Assembly: GCF_014649955.1 (NCBI RefSeq)
Contig: NZ_BMUA01000007.1
Coordinates: forward strand, 1-64,000
Direction of reading: 5' to 3'
Length of the DNA: 64,000 nt
DNA from: Streptomyces violascens
GTDB taxonomy: Bacteria > Actinomycetota > Actinomycetes > Streptomycetales > Streptomycetaceae
Shown here: positions 36,465 to 45,234 of the stretch, one piece after another
Layout: each line of letters begins with the position of its first letter
Position numbering within the stretch: position 1 is the stretch's first letter
Position numbers and translations under genes: made by a program
Notes under the pieces: generated by a model
Seen by the model: only the letters and a program-made list of their open reading frames with translations
Told to the model about the DNA's origin: nothing
Databases searched by the model: none

Positions 36465-37970
36465 GTGAAGCGAGCGATACTCGCCGGTCTGCGCTGGACC
36501 AGTCTGCGGCTGCGCCTCGTCGTGGTGTTCGCGCTCGTGGCGCTGACCGCGGCCGTCTCCGCGTCCGGCATCGCGTACTGGCTCAACCGCGAGGCCGTGC
36601 TGGTCCGTACACAGGACTCGGCGCTCAACGACTTCCGTCAGGGCATGCAGAACCGGGCGGCCTCGTTGCCGCTGCAGCCGGTCGAGCACGACCTGCAGGT
36701 GGCCGCCAAGCAGATGGCGGACAGCAGCAACTCCCGTTACAACGTGCTGCTCGTGGCCGAGCGCGCCCCCGGCAAGCCGATCATCGGGGCGTCGAACGTG
36801 GACGGCTTCACGCTCGACGACGTACCCAAGTCGCTGCAGGAAGCGGTCGACAAGAAGCAGAAGGTGACGGGGACCAACGCCTACCCGTACCACCTGTTCT
36901 GGCAGCGGATCACGCTGCACGGGCACCCGTACCTGGTCGGCGGCACGAAGATCATCGGGGCCGGGCCGACCGGCTACATGCTGGCCCCGCTCGACCAGGA
37001 GCGGCGCGACCTCAACTCCCTCGCCTGGTCGCTCGGCATCGCCACCTTCCTCGCGCTGCTCGCCTCGGCGCTGCTCGCGCAGGCGGCCGCCACCACCGTG
37101 CTGCGGCCGGTGCAGCGGCTCGGGGACGCGGCGCGCAGGCTCGGCGAGGGCAAGCTCGACACCCGCCTCAGGGTCTCCGGCACGGACGAACTCGCCGATC
37201 TGTCCAGGACGTTCAACCGGACGGCCGAGGCCCTGGAGAAGAAGGTCACGGACATGAGCGCGCGCGAGGAGGCGAGCCGCCGCTTCGTGGCCGACATGTC
37301 GCACGAGCTGCGTACGCCGCTGACCGCGCTCACCGCCGTCGCCGAGGTCCTCGACGAGGAGGAGGACAGCCTCGACCCGATGATCGCGCCCGCGGTGCGG
37401 CTCGTGGTCTCCGAGACCCGGCGCCTGAACATCCTGGTCGAGAACCTGATGGAGGTCACCCGCTTCGACGCGGGCACCGCCCGGCTCGTCCTGGACGACG
37501 TGGACATCGCCGACCAGATCACCGCGTGCATCGACACCCGGGCCTGGCTGGACGCCGTCGAACTCGACGCCGAGCGCGGCATCATGGCCCGCCTCGACCC
37601 GCGCCGCCTCGACGTCGTGCTCGCCAACCTGATCGGCAACGCCCTCAAGCACGGCGGCTCGCCGGTGCGGGTCTCGGTGCGCGTCGAGGGCGACGAGCTG
37701 GTGATCGCGGTACGCGACCACGGGCCCGGCATCCCCGAGGAGGTGCTGCCGCACGTCTTCGACCGGTTCTACAAGGCCAGCGCCTCGCGTCCGCGCTCGG
37801 AGGGCAGCGGGCTCGGCCTGTCCATCGCGATGGAGAACGCGCACATCCACGGCGGCGACATCAGTGCCGCCAACTCCCCCGAAGGCGGCGCCGTGTTCGT
37901 GCTGCGGCTTCCGCTGGACGCCACCCCGCCCGCCACCGCCGAGACGCCGGAAGGAGGCGCTGAGCAGTGA
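36465..37970 (+). CDS. afsQ2: Sensor histidine kinase AfsQ2
   Basis: The 501-aa membrane kinase has helix 1 (about 14-40), an extracytosolic sensor region (40-180), helix 2 (about 184-208), HAMP (210-260), a HisKA domain with the phospho-acceptor in VADMSHELRTPLTAL, and a HATPase domain with N box NLIGNALKHG, DHGPGIP and GSGLGLSIA. It phosphorylates AfsQ1. GTG 36465 follows afsQ1 by 40 nt. Confidence 0.95.
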   Translation: MKRAILAGLRWTSLRLRLVVVFALVALTAAVSASGIAYWLNREAVLVRTQDSALNDFRQGMQNRAASLPLQPVEHDLQVAAKQMADSSNSRYNVLLVAERAPGKPIIGASNVDGFTLDDVPKSLQEAVDKKQKVTGTNAYPYHLFWQRITLHGHPYLVGGTKIIGAGPTGYMLAPLDQERRDLNSLAWSLGIATFLALLASALLAQAAATTVLRPVQRLGDAARRLGEGKLDTRLRVSGTDELADLSRTFNRTAEALEKKVTDMSAREEASRRFVADMSHELRTPLTALTAVAEVLDEEEDSLDPMIAPAVRLVVSETRRLNILVENLMEVTRFDAGTARLVLDDVDIADQITACIDTRAWLDAVELDAERGIMARLDPRRLDVVLANLIGNALKHGGSPVRVSVRVEGDELVIAVRDHGPGIPEEVLPHVFDRFYKASASRPRSEGSGLGLSIAMENAHIHGGDISAANSPEGGAVFVLRLPLDATPPATAETPEGGAEQ

Positions 37971-38590
37971 GAGGACGACGTCGCCGGGCAGCCGCCGCGC
38001 TGGCCGGGCTGCTCGCGCTGGGCACCGCGGCCACCGGCTGCGGCATCCGGCCCACCTCGGTGCCCGTCGACGCGGGCCCGGCGCCGTCCCGGGTGCCGTG
38101 CGAGGTGCCGGACGGCGCGGTCGCCCCGCAGTTCGAGGGAGTCACCGTGCAGGTCTATCTGGTGTGCGGGGCGCAGTTGGTCACCGCCCAGCGCTCGGTG
38201 CGGATCCCGGAGAACAAGGGTGCCGAGGACCGGCTCCGCTTCGCGCAGGCGCTGCTCGACGAGCTCATCGCGCAGCCGTCGGGCGACGAGAAGGACGCCG
38301 GGTTCACCACGGAGGTCAAGGGACCGCTCACCGTCACGGCGGCGCACAAGAACGACCCGCCGGGCGCGCTGCGCCTCAGCCGCAACCCGGAGGACCTCTC
38401 GGCGCTCGCGCTGTCGCAGGTGGTCTGCACGTACGCGGAGAACACCCCGACGGCGCCCGGCTCCCAGCAGGTGGTCCTCGGCGGCCCCGGCGAGGACCCG
38501 GCGCGCCGCTACACCTGCACCTCGGAGATGAAGTCCCGGCCGGACAGCGCGGCCACCCTCGGCGACATCCCCCGCCCCACCCGCACGTAG
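37967..38590 (+). CDS. afsQ3: AfsQ3-type lipoprotein
   Basis: The 207-aa lipoprotein has a basic N-terminus (RGRRRRAAA), a hydrophobic core and lipobox TGC at about residue 24. The mature part has GerMN-like features but no catalytic motif I can identify. The GTG start overlaps the afsQ2 stop by 4 nt (GTGA), so it is translationally coupled. By synteny it is AfsQ3, thought to modulate AfsQ2 sensing at the membrane. Confidence 0.87.
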   Translation: MRGRRRRAAAALAGLLALGTAATGCGIRPTSVPVDAGPAPSRVPCEVPDGAVAPQFEGVTVQVYLVCGAQLVTAQRSVRIPENKGAEDRLRFAQALLDELIAQPSGDEKDAGFTTEVKGPLTVTAAHKNDPPGALRLSRNPEDLSALALSQVVCTYAENTPTAPGSQQVVLGGPGEDPARRYTCTSEMKSRPDSAATLGDIPRPTRT

Positions 38591-38681
38591 CGGGTGCCCG
38601 GTGGGCCGGGCCGCGGGCGGGCAGCCGGAATCACCCGTCCGCGGCGGAACCGTTCCCGCCGCGGCCCGCGTCTTGGGGGGC

Positions 38682-39233
38682 GTGCAGCAGCGTCATGGTC
38701 AAGGCGGCAGCGCCGTCATCCGGTTCCGCGTGGTGGGGTTCGTCCTCCTCCTCGCGCATCTGCTGCTCGTGGCGTGGACCTCGCTGCGGCCACGGGACGT
38801 GATGTGGGTGACGGCCACCAATCTGACGCCGTTCGCCGGCATCAAGGCCGACCTCGCGCTCGGGCCCCTCGAAGCGGCCCACCAGATCGGCGAGGGCCTG
38901 CTGCTTCTCGCCCCGCTGGGGGTGCTGCTCCCGATGGTCGGCGGCCGCCTCCAGGTCTCCCCGCTCGCCTCCCTGGTACGCACCGTGCTCACCGGCGCCC
39001 TGATCTCGCTCGGCATCGCCCTGCTGCAGACGGCCGTGCCCGGCCAGGTCCCCGATGTGGACTCGCTGCTCCTGAACACCACCGGCATCGCCCTCGCCCA
39101 CCTCGCGGTGGTGCCGGCGTGGCGGCGGGGCCTCCGCCGCAGGAACCAGCACGAGCGGCCCGCAGCCGTCCTTCGGGAGGAGTCCCCTCAGGGGCGGACC
39201 CCGACGATTCCCAGGGTCGGGATCGCCCCTTAG
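38682..39233 (+). CDS. VanZ-like family membrane protein
   Basis: The 183-aa protein has four predicted helices and the VanZ-like pattern: a start near helix 1, NLTPFAGIK after it, HQIGEGLLLLAPLGVLLP and QTAVPGQVPDVDSLLLNTTG. GTG 38682 with a G-rich site upstream is preferred to the upstream ATG 38601. Its role is unknown; VanZ-like proteins are envelope-associated. It follows afsQ3 by 91 nt. Confidence 0.8.
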   Translation: MQQRHGQGGSAVIRFRVVGFVLLLAHLLLVAWTSLRPRDVMWVTATNLTPFAGIKADLALGPLEAAHQIGEGLLLLAPLGVLLPMVGGRLQVSPLASLVRTVLTGALISLGIALLQTAVPGQVPDVDSLLLNTTGIALAHLAVVPAWRRGLRRRNQHERPAAVLREESPQGRTPTIPRVGIAP

Positions 39234-39331
39234 CCCGATGGTTTGCCCGCATTGCGGGCGGGAGCATGGAGACATCGCAAGGGAGCCCACCAAGAAGCGG
39301 CTCCCCCACTCCAGCTCCGAAGGAGCCTGCC

Positions 39332-39535
39332 ATGAGCGCCCCTCTTGTCCGCCCGACCGAAGGCCGCCGGATCGGCGGAGTGTGCGCAGCGCTGGCCCGG
39401 CGCTTCGGCACCTCCGCGACCACGATGCGCGTGATCTTCCTCGTCTCGTGCCTGCTCCCGGGACCCCAGTTCCTGATCTACCTGGCGATGTGGGCCCTGA
39501 TCCCCTCCGAGAAGTCCCCGCGCGCCGCCTGGTAG
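39332..39535 (+). CDS. PspC-domain small membrane protein
   Basis: The 67-aa protein is a single PspC domain: RIGGVCAALARRFGTSATTMRV, then one helix with PGPQFLIYLAMWALIPSE. PspC proteins sit in the inner membrane and in some bacteria respond to envelope stress. AAGGAG lies 7 nt before ATG 39332. Confidence 0.88.
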   Translation: MSAPLVRPTEGRRIGGVCAALARRFGTSATTMRVIFLVSCLLPGPQFLIYLAMWALIPSEKSPRAAW

Positions 39536-39566
39536 TCCTCGTAGCCGGAGTCTGCGTCCGGACCTC

Positions 39567-40259
39567 TCAGCCCTCGACGGTCCGGGCCAGCTTGTCGAGC
39601 TGCCGGTCGGCGACCTCGTGCGGCACGGTCACCGTCGCGGGCGCCCGCCCGGACACGTTGATCGCCATGAACCGCACGATGGTGACGCCCTGGCGCACCA
39701 CGACGATGTGCACGGGTGCAGGCGCCCCCTGGACAAGCGCGGATGCCCTCCAGCCGACCGACTCGTCGCCCTTCACCGCGTACGGCACGGCACGCACATC
39801 CCGGTACGCAGCCCTGCGGCCGTCGAGGACCGTGCTGAATTCGTTGCCGCAGCGGGCCAGGGCCGTCCTCAGCTCCGTGATCAGGCGCTTCGCGTCCGGT
39901 GCGGAGTACGCGGACAGCGAGGCCGATACCGCGAGGCCCGGGGTGTTCCGCGAGCCGAGGCCGCGGCTCACCGTCGCGCGGGCCCGGTCGTCGGGCGCCT
40001 CGCCCATCACCTCGGCGAGCGGCGCGCACGCGGCGCGGTCGGCGATCGGGGCGTCCCGGGCGGCGTCGGGCGAGCGATCGCCGGAGACCTCGTATCCGGG
40101 CACGTCGCCCGGCTCAAGTGCGGCTCGCTGCAAGGCAGTCGGCGTCCGGTCCCGGCCGCTCACGGATTCGACCGGGCCGTCCGGAGGTCCGGCGCAGGCG
40201 GCGCCGAGCAGCGCGGTCAGGGTGAGCACCGCCGCACGGGCGTATGCCTTCGGACGCAT
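39567..40259 (-). CDS. Lipoprotein, function unknown
   Basis: The 230-aa protein has a lipoprotein signal (MRPKAYARAAVLTLTALLG, lipobox GAAC, Cys near 22). The mature part contains a conserved-looking stretch with LITELRTALARCGNEFS. I know no function. ATG 40259 is preceded by TAGGGT ending 7 nt upstream, so it may be leaderless. Confidence 0.7.
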   Translation of the reverse strand: MRPKAYARAAVLTLTALLGAACAGPPDGPVESVSGRDRTPTALQRAALEPGDVPGYEVSGDRSPDAARDAPIADRAACAPLAEVMGEAPDDRARATVSRGLGSRNTPGLAVSASLSAYSAPDAKRLITELRTALARCGNEFSTVLDGRRAAYRDVRAVPYAVKGDESVGWRASALVQGAPAPVHIVVVRQGVTIVRFMAINVSGRAPATVTVPHEVADRQLDKLARTVEG

Positions 40260-40283
40260 GATCACGACCCTACTCACACACCA

Positions 40284-40320
40284 CCGGGGCGCACACCCGG
40301 CTCACGGGTGTGCGCCCCGG
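40284..40320 (-). terminator. Terminator after the small secreted protein gene
   Basis: A perfect 16-bp stem (CCGGGGCGCACACCCG and complement) with a 5-nt loop starts 17 nt past the 40338 stop and lies before the lipoprotein gene start. Confidence 0.85.
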
Positions 40321-40337
40321 CAGGGCGCGAGGCCTGC

Positions 40338-40646
40338 TCAGCCGGTGAGGCCACCGGGCAGGGTGGCGGCGCCGGAGAGGTTGCTCGCCACGGGGCCGGC
40401 CGGCATGCCGCCGAGCAGGGTGCCCACCGGGTCGCTGCTCTCCTGCTGCTGAACGGCCGGCGCCGCCTTCTTGGAGCTGGCTGCGGGCATCGCCTTGCCG
40501 ACCGTGCCGACCGGGGTCCCCGTGGTGACGGTCGACAGCGATCCCAGGTTCGGAAGCGAGGGGACGGCGGAGGCCGTCCCGGCGGCAGCGGCGGCAAAGG
40601 CGGCACCGAGGGCAACGACAGCGAGCGTCTTGGCAGACTGCTTCAT
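40338..40646 (-). CDS. Small secreted protein, function unknown
   Basis: The 102-aa precursor has a clear signal peptide (1-27, ending TASA) and a mature part of about 75 residues rich in Gly, Pro, Ser and Val (VPSLPNLGSLSTVTTG, then GGMPAGPVASNLSG). There are no cysteines, so it is neither a chaplin nor a rodlin by sequence. It is monocistronic with its own terminator. Confidence 0.75.
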   Translation of the reverse strand: MKQSAKTLAVVALGAAFAAAAAGTASAVPSLPNLGSLSTVTTGTPVGTVGKAMPAASSKKAAPAVQQQESSDPVGTLLGGMPAGPVASNLSGAATLPGGLTG

Positions 40647-40724
40647 CAGAAATATGTCCTTGGGGTGGGAAAGGTGAGCGACTCGCCAAGCTAGTCAGCC
40701 GAACACCTGGGCCGCAAACACAGC

Positions 40725-40758
40725 AAAACGGCCGTGAGTTCACACTCACGGCCGTTTT
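40725..40758 (-). terminator. Intrinsic terminator of add
   Basis: A 15-bp stem flanked by AAAA and TTTT (AAAACGGCCGTGAGT and complement, 4-nt loop) lies 13 nt after the add stop; it is a classical hairpin in both directions. Confidence 0.92.
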
Positions 40759-40771
40759 CCTATACCTAAGA

Positions 40772-41926
40772 TCAGCCGCCCGCGACCGCAGAACCACTGG
40801 TCGTGGCGGTCTGCTGGAACAGCCATTCGGACTTCAGCTCGGCATATCCGGGCTTGATCACGTCATTGATCATGGCCAGTCGTTCATCGAAAGGAATGAA
40901 TGCTGATTTCATCGCATTGACCGTGAACCACTGCATGTCCTCCAGCGTGTAGCCGAACGAATTCGTCAGGTGCTCGAATTCCTGGCTCATGCTGGTGCCC
41001 GACATCAGCCGGTTGTCGGTGTTCACGGTGGTCCGGAAGTGCAGCTTGCGGAGCAGCCCGATGGGGTGGTCCGCGTAGGAGGTCGCGGCGCCGGTCTGGA
41101 GGTTCGAGGTCGGGCACATCTCCAGCGGGATCCGCTTGTCACGCACGTACGAGGCGAGGCGGCCGAGCTTCACGCTGCCGTCGTCGGCGACCTCGATGTC
41201 GTCGATGATGCGCACCCCGTGGCCGAGCCGATCGGCGCCGCACCACTGGAGCGCCTGCCAGATCGACGGCAGGCCGAAGGCCTCGCCCGCGTGGATGGTG
41301 AAGTGGTTGTTCTCGCGCTTGAGGTACTCGAAGGCGTCGAGGTGGCGGGTGGGCGGGAAGCCGGCCTCGGCGCCCGCGATGTCGAAGCCGACGACGCCCG
41401 AGTCCCGGTAGGAGTTGGCGAGTTCGGCGATCTCCAGGGCGCGGGCCGCGTGCCGCATCGCGGTGAGCAGCGCGCCCACCCGGATGCGGTGGCCGTTCGC
41501 GCGGGCCCGCCGCTCGCCCTCGCGGAAGCCCGCGTTGACGGCCTCGACGACCTCTTCGAGGGTGAGGCCCTGCTCCAGGTGCTGCTCGGGCGCGTAGCGA
41601 ACCTCGGCGTAGACGACGCCGTCCTCGGCGAGGTCCTCGGCGCACTCGGCGGCGACGCGGTACAGCGCGTCGCGGGTCTGCATGACGGCGCAGGTGTGCG
41701 CGAAGGTCTCCAAGTACCGTTCCAGGGAGCCCGAGTCGGCGGCCTCGCGGAACCAGATGCCGAGCTTGTCGGCCTCGGTCTCGGGCAGTCCCGTATATCC
41801 GGTCGCTTCGGCGATGTCGATGATGGTCCCGGGTCGAAGACCCCCGTCGAGGTGGTCGTGGAGCAGCACCTTCGGGGCACGGCTGATCTGATCCGGGGTG
41901 GGTACGGATGCGGTCTGGCTCGTCAT
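40772..41926 (-). CDS. add: Adenosine deaminase
   Basis: The 384-aa zinc enzyme turns (deoxy)adenosine into (deoxy)inosine, which PNP can then cleave. Metal and catalytic motifs are HDHLDGG (His-x-His), HAGEAFG (His and Glu), LGHGVRI (His) and [10 protein letters not shown] (Asp). ATG 41926 has TAGAGT ending 6 nt upstream, so the message is leaderless. The CTACGCGCGTAG palindrome lies 4 nt upstream of that hexamer. Confidence 0.95.
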   Translation of the reverse strand: MTSQTASVPTPDQISRAPKVLLHDHLDGGLRPGTIIDIAEATGYTGLPETEADKLGIWFREAADSGSLERYLETFAHTCAVMQTRDALYRVAAECAEDLAEDGVVYAEVRYAPEQHLEQGLTLEEVVEAVNAGFREGERRARANGHRIRVGALLTAMRHAARALEIAELANSYRDSGVVGFDIAGAEAGFPPTRHLDAFEYLKRENNHFTIHAGEAFGLPSIWQALQWCGADRLGHGVRIIDDIEVADDGSVKLGRLASYVRDKRIPLEMCPTSNLQTGAATSYADHPIGLLRKLHFRTTVNTDNRLMSGTSMSQEFEHLTNSFGYTLEDMQWFTVNAMKSAFIPFDERLAMINDVIKPGYAELKSEWLFQQTATTSGSAVAGG

Positions 41927-41942
41927 CTGCGCACTCTAGCCC

Positions 41943-41954
41943 CTACGCGCGTAG
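41943..41954 (-). promoter_or_regulatory. Putative nucleoside-regulon operator, add copy (perfect)
   Basis: CTACGCGCGTAG lies 4 nt upstream of the -10 TAGAGT (41933-41938 on the minus strand) and 16 nt upstream of the add ATG. Confidence 0.8.
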
Positions 41955-42040
41955 ATCACCGGGCGTACGAACGCCGTCGATACGTAACAGTGACCGTGCA
42001 GACGGGTGGAGTACACCCGGGCTTCTGAGACTGTTCTGCC

Positions 42041-42817
42041 ATGGCACAGCAAGCGATTCCCCTGCCTGCTGCCCGGCTGGGACGGGCCGTCGGCGCGAGG
42101 GGCCCCGGCGCGACGGTCAGCGGTGTGGTCCTCGTGCTCCCGGACGGCGACCCCGTCTCGGCACGCCGGCCCTCCCCCATCGCGTACGCGGCAGCCCTGC
42201 CACTGGCCCGCAGGCTGGCCCGGGACGGGCGCGAGGAGGGCCTGGTGGCGCACGCCGTGCACTATCGCGGCCAGGGCTGGAACGGCGGCGACGCCCGGCT
42301 CGCCACGGACGCCGACTGGGCCGCGGACGAGGTCGTACGGCGCTACGGAGACGTGCCGGTGTGCCTGGCCGGGCACGGCATGGGCGGCCGGGCGGCGCTG
42401 CGCGCGGCGGGCCATCCGGCGGTCAACTCGGTTCTGGCGCTCGCCCCTTGGATCCCCGAGGACGACGTGGCGGCCGAGCTGGAGCCGGTGAAGCAGCTGG
42501 TGGGCCGGCGCGTGATGATCGTGCACGGCACCAATGACGCGCGCACCGACCCGGAGCTGTCCTATCGCCTTGCCGAGCGCGTCAAGAAGGCCAACCGCGA
42601 CACCTGCCGCTTCGAGGTCCACTCCGACGGCCACGCGCTGCGCCAGCACCGCCCCGAAGTCCACGCGCTGGCCGTCGACTTCGTCTTCGGCACGCTGTTC
42701 TCGCGCCCGTACACCCGCCCGGTCACGGACGCGTTCGCGGCGCCGCCTCCGCTGGGCCTGCGCATGCCGCTGGCCGCGGGCTTCGGCAAGTCACTCGGCA
42801 AGTCCCGCAAAAAATAA
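42041..42817 (+). CDS. Alpha/beta hydrolase
   Basis: The 258-aa protein has the alpha/beta hydrolase layout with a nucleophile-elbow position GHGMGGRA: the usual Ser is replaced by Met, so it may not be a serine hydrolase. A typical acid/His end is seen in GTNDARTDPELS and DGHALRQHRPE. It starts with ATG 42041, divergent from add with 114 nt between the starts, so it could share the add operator region. Substrate unknown. Confidence 0.7.
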   Translation: MAQQAIPLPAARLGRAVGARGPGATVSGVVLVLPDGDPVSARRPSPIAYAAALPLARRLARDGREEGLVAHAVHYRGQGWNGGDARLATDADWAADEVVRRYGDVPVCLAGHGMGGRAALRAAGHPAVNSVLALAPWIPEDDVAAELEPVKQLVGRRVMIVHGTNDARTDPELSYRLAERVKKANRDTCRFEVHSDGHALRQHRPEVHALAVDFVFGTLFSRPYTRPVTDAFAAPPPLGLRMPLAAGFGKSLGKSRKK

Positions 42818-42841
42818 GGGAGTCACCCGGATTCGTACCAG

Positions 42842-43765
42842 CTACTCGGGGATCAGCTTGCCCCGGCGGGACAGCAGGAAGGACTTGAAGGCGGCCACCG
42901 GCGGGGCGTCCGGGTGGCCGTCCAGCCAGGCGACCCCGATCTCGCGCACCGCACGCGGGGCGGTGACGGTCAGTTCGACGACGCCCGGCCGGGCGACCGC
43001 GGGCGGCGGGAGCAGTGCCACGCCGAGCCCGGCCGCGACCAGTCCGCGCAGCGTCTCGGCCTCCTCGCCCTCGAAGGCGATGCGCGGCGCGAACCCCGCC
43101 TCCGCGCACAGGTCGTCGGTGATGCGACGCAGGCCGTAGCCCGGTTCCAGGGTCACGAAGGTCTCGTCGGCGGCCTCCGCGAGCCGCACGCGTTTGCGGC
43201 CTGCGAGCCGGTGGTCGTCCGGCACCACCAGGCGCAGCCGCTGCTCGTCCAGGCGCCGGGCCGCCAGGTCGGGCGCGTCCGGCACGGGCGAGGTCAGACA
43301 CAGGTCGAGCTCCCCGGCCCGCAGCCGCTCGATCATCGCCTCGCCGTAGTTCTGTACGAGGGTGAAGCGGATGCGGGGGTGGTCGACCCGGAAGGCCCGG
43401 ATGAGGCCCGGCACGGTTTCGGAGCCCATGGTGTGCAGGAAGCCGAAGGCGACCCTGCCGGCCGCCGGGTCGGCGTCCGCGCGCACCGACTCGGCGGCCC
43501 GGCCGACCTCGGCCAGCGCCCGCTCGGCGGAGCCGAGGAAGGTGCGGCCCGCGGCGGTCAGCGAGACGGTGCGGCCCTTGCGCGCGAACAGGGCGACGCC
43601 CAGGTCCTCTTCGAGGCGGACCATGGCGCGCGAGAGGGTCGACTGGGGCACGCCGAGCTCGTGCGCGGCGCGGGTGACGTGCTCGTGCCGGGCCACTCCC
43701 GCGAAGTAGGCGAGGCGCGGCGCCAATGCCATCGCCATGTCTTCTTCGTAACTGTTCAATGACAC
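42842..43765 (-). CDS. LysR family transcriptional regulator
   Basis: The 307-aa protein has the LysR winged HTH (about 12-70; LAYFAGVARHEHVTRAAHEL and TLSRAMVRLEEDLG) and a periplasmic-binding-like effector domain (95-300). GTG 43765 has AGGGG 5 nt upstream; ATG 43792 would add nine residues. It is divergent from the MFS gene, and a textbook LysR box lies between them, so it most likely controls that transporter. Confidence 0.9.
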   Translation of the reverse strand: MSLNSYEEDMAMALAPRLAYFAGVARHEHVTRAAHELGVPQSTLSRAMVRLEEDLGVALFARKGRTVSLTAAGRTFLGSAERALAEVGRAAESVRADADPAAGRVAFGFLHTMGSETVPGLIRAFRVDHPRIRFTLVQNYGEAMIERLRAGELDLCLTSPVPDAPDLAARRLDEQRLRLVVPDDHRLAGRKRVRLAEAADETFVTLEPGYGLRRITDDLCAEAGFAPRIAFEGEEAETLRGLVAAGLGVALLPPPAVARPGVVELTVTAPRAVREIGVAWLDGHPDAPPVAAFKSFLLSRRGKLIPE

Positions 43766-43817
43766 GCGCGCCCCTGACCTCGCTTGATGCATGAGTGGAT
43801 CGATTGTCGCCCATCTG

Positions 43818-43838
43818 TGCATTGGACGCATAAATGCA
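43818..43838. promoter_or_regulatory. LysR-type operator (T-N11-A) between the LysR and MFS genes
   Basis: TGCAT-N11-ATGCA is a perfect LTTR box, ending 8 nt before the -10-like TACGGT (43847-43852) of the leaderless MFS gene. A second ATGCAT lies at 43787-43792, near the regulator start. Confidence 0.7.
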
Positions 43839-43858
43839 GGCAGGCCTACGGTCTCCGT

Positions 43859-45142
43859 ATGCCTCCTGCCAGTACCGGGGCGTCCACCACCGTGGGCGCC
43901 TCCACCTCGCCTTCCCCGCTCCAGCTCACCCCGGGCGCCGCCGGTTACCGCCGGATGAGCTTCGCGCTCTTCGCCGCCGGTGTCGCCACCTTCGCCCTCC
44001 TCTACTCCACCCAGGCCCTGCTGCCGCTGATCTCCGCGGACCTCGGGGCCACGGCGAGCGCGGCCAGCTGGACGGTGTCGGCGGCCACCGGCGCGCTCGC
44101 CCTGTTCGTGCTGCCGCTGAGCGCGCTGTCCGAGCGGTTCGGGCGGACCCGGATGATGACGGTGTCCCTGGCGATCGCGGTCGCGGTGGGCCTGCTCGTC
44201 CCGTTCGCGCCCAACGTGGGCTGGCTGGTGGCGCTGCGCGCGGTGCAGGGCGCGGCGATCGCGGGGCTTCCCGCGTCGGCGATGGCGTACCTGGCGGAGG
44301 AAGTGAAGCCGAAGGCGCTGGTCGCGGCGATCGGCCTGTTCGTCGCGGGCAACTCGATCGGCGGCATGAGCGGACGCATCCTGACCGGCTGGGTGGCGCA
44401 GGCCTGGGGCTGGCGCGCGGCGCTGCTCTCGGTGGGCGCGCTGGCCGCGGTGTGCGCGGTGGCGTTCCGCCTGCTGCTCCCCAAGGCCCGTAACTTCACG
44501 CCGGGTTCGCTGAACCCGCGCGCCCTGGCCGGTACGGTGCGCGGCCACCTCGCCGACCCGCTCCTGGTGCGCCTGTACGCGATCGGCGCACTGTTCATGA
44601 CGGTGTTCGGCGCGGTCTACACGGTGATCGGCTACCGGCTCACGGCGGCGCCCTTCAACCTGCCCCAGGGCCTGATCGGCTCGATCTTCCTGGTCTACCT
44701 GGTCGGTACGGTCTCCTCGGCCGCGGCCGGCAAGCTGGTGGCCCGGGTGGGCCGCCGGGGCGCCCTGTACCTGGCGGTCTCCACGACGGCGGCGGGCCTG
44801 CTGCTCTCGCTCGCGAGCTCCCTGCCCGCGATCCTGGCGGGCCTGGTCCTGATCACGGCGGGCTTCTTCGCGGGCCACGCGGTCGCCTCGTCCTCGGTGA
44901 GCCACACCGCCAAGCACGGCCGCGCGCAGGCGTCCGCGCTCTACCAGTCCGCCTACTACCTGGGCTCCAGCGCGGGCGGCACGCTCGGCGCGGTCGCCTT
45001 CCACGCGGCGGGCTGGCCGGCCACGGTGCTGCTCGGCATCCTGGCGGTCCTCGGCGTCGTATCGGTCACCCTGTACGGCTCGCACGCGGCCCGCGCCGAG
45101 CGCCGCACCCACCGTCTGCACCTGGTCCACGCACGCCACTGA
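43859..45142 (+). CDS. MFS transporter, YnfM/AraJ-like
   Basis: The 427-aa protein has twelve predicted helices after a Ser/Thr-rich N-terminus. The MFS motif A loop between helices 2 and 3 is SERFGRTRMM, and helix 5 has GNSIGGMSGR. It resembles YnfM-type drug/metabolite exporters. ATG 43859 follows TACGGT by 6 nt. The last residues (AERRTHRLHLVHARH) form a basic cytosolic tail. The exported compound is unknown. Confidence 0.88.
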   Translation: MPPASTGASTTVGASTSPSPLQLTPGAAGYRRMSFALFAAGVATFALLYSTQALLPLISADLGATASAASWTVSAATGALALFVLPLSALSERFGRTRMMTVSLAIAVAVGLLVPFAPNVGWLVALRAVQGAAIAGLPASAMAYLAEEVKPKALVAAIGLFVAGNSIGGMSGRILTGWVAQAWGWRAALLSVGALAAVCAVAFRLLLPKARNFTPGSLNPRALAGTVRGHLADPLLVRLYAIGALFMTVFGAVYTVIGYRLTAAPFNLPQGLIGSIFLVYLVGTVSSAAAGKLVARVGRRGALYLAVSTTAAGLLLSLASSLPAILAGLVLITAGFFAGHAVASSSVSHTAKHGRAQASALYQSAYYLGSSAGGTLGAVAFHAAGWPATVLLGILAVLGVVSVTLYGSHAARAERRTHRLHLVHARH

Positions 45143-45234
45143 CCTGCGCTTTCGTCGGTTCACGCGCGATTGTCAGTGGGGTCGGGTAGCTTCCGAAGTG
45201 CTGGTATTTGCGCGGCACGACACGGGGTGGACCG

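Noticed and set aside
39238..39331. Short frame starting MVCPHCGREHGD as a zinc-finger peptide
   Set aside because: The apparent CxxC comes from a frame that runs into the PspC gene out of phase; there is no ribosome-binding site, and the PspC gene has its own AAGGAG.
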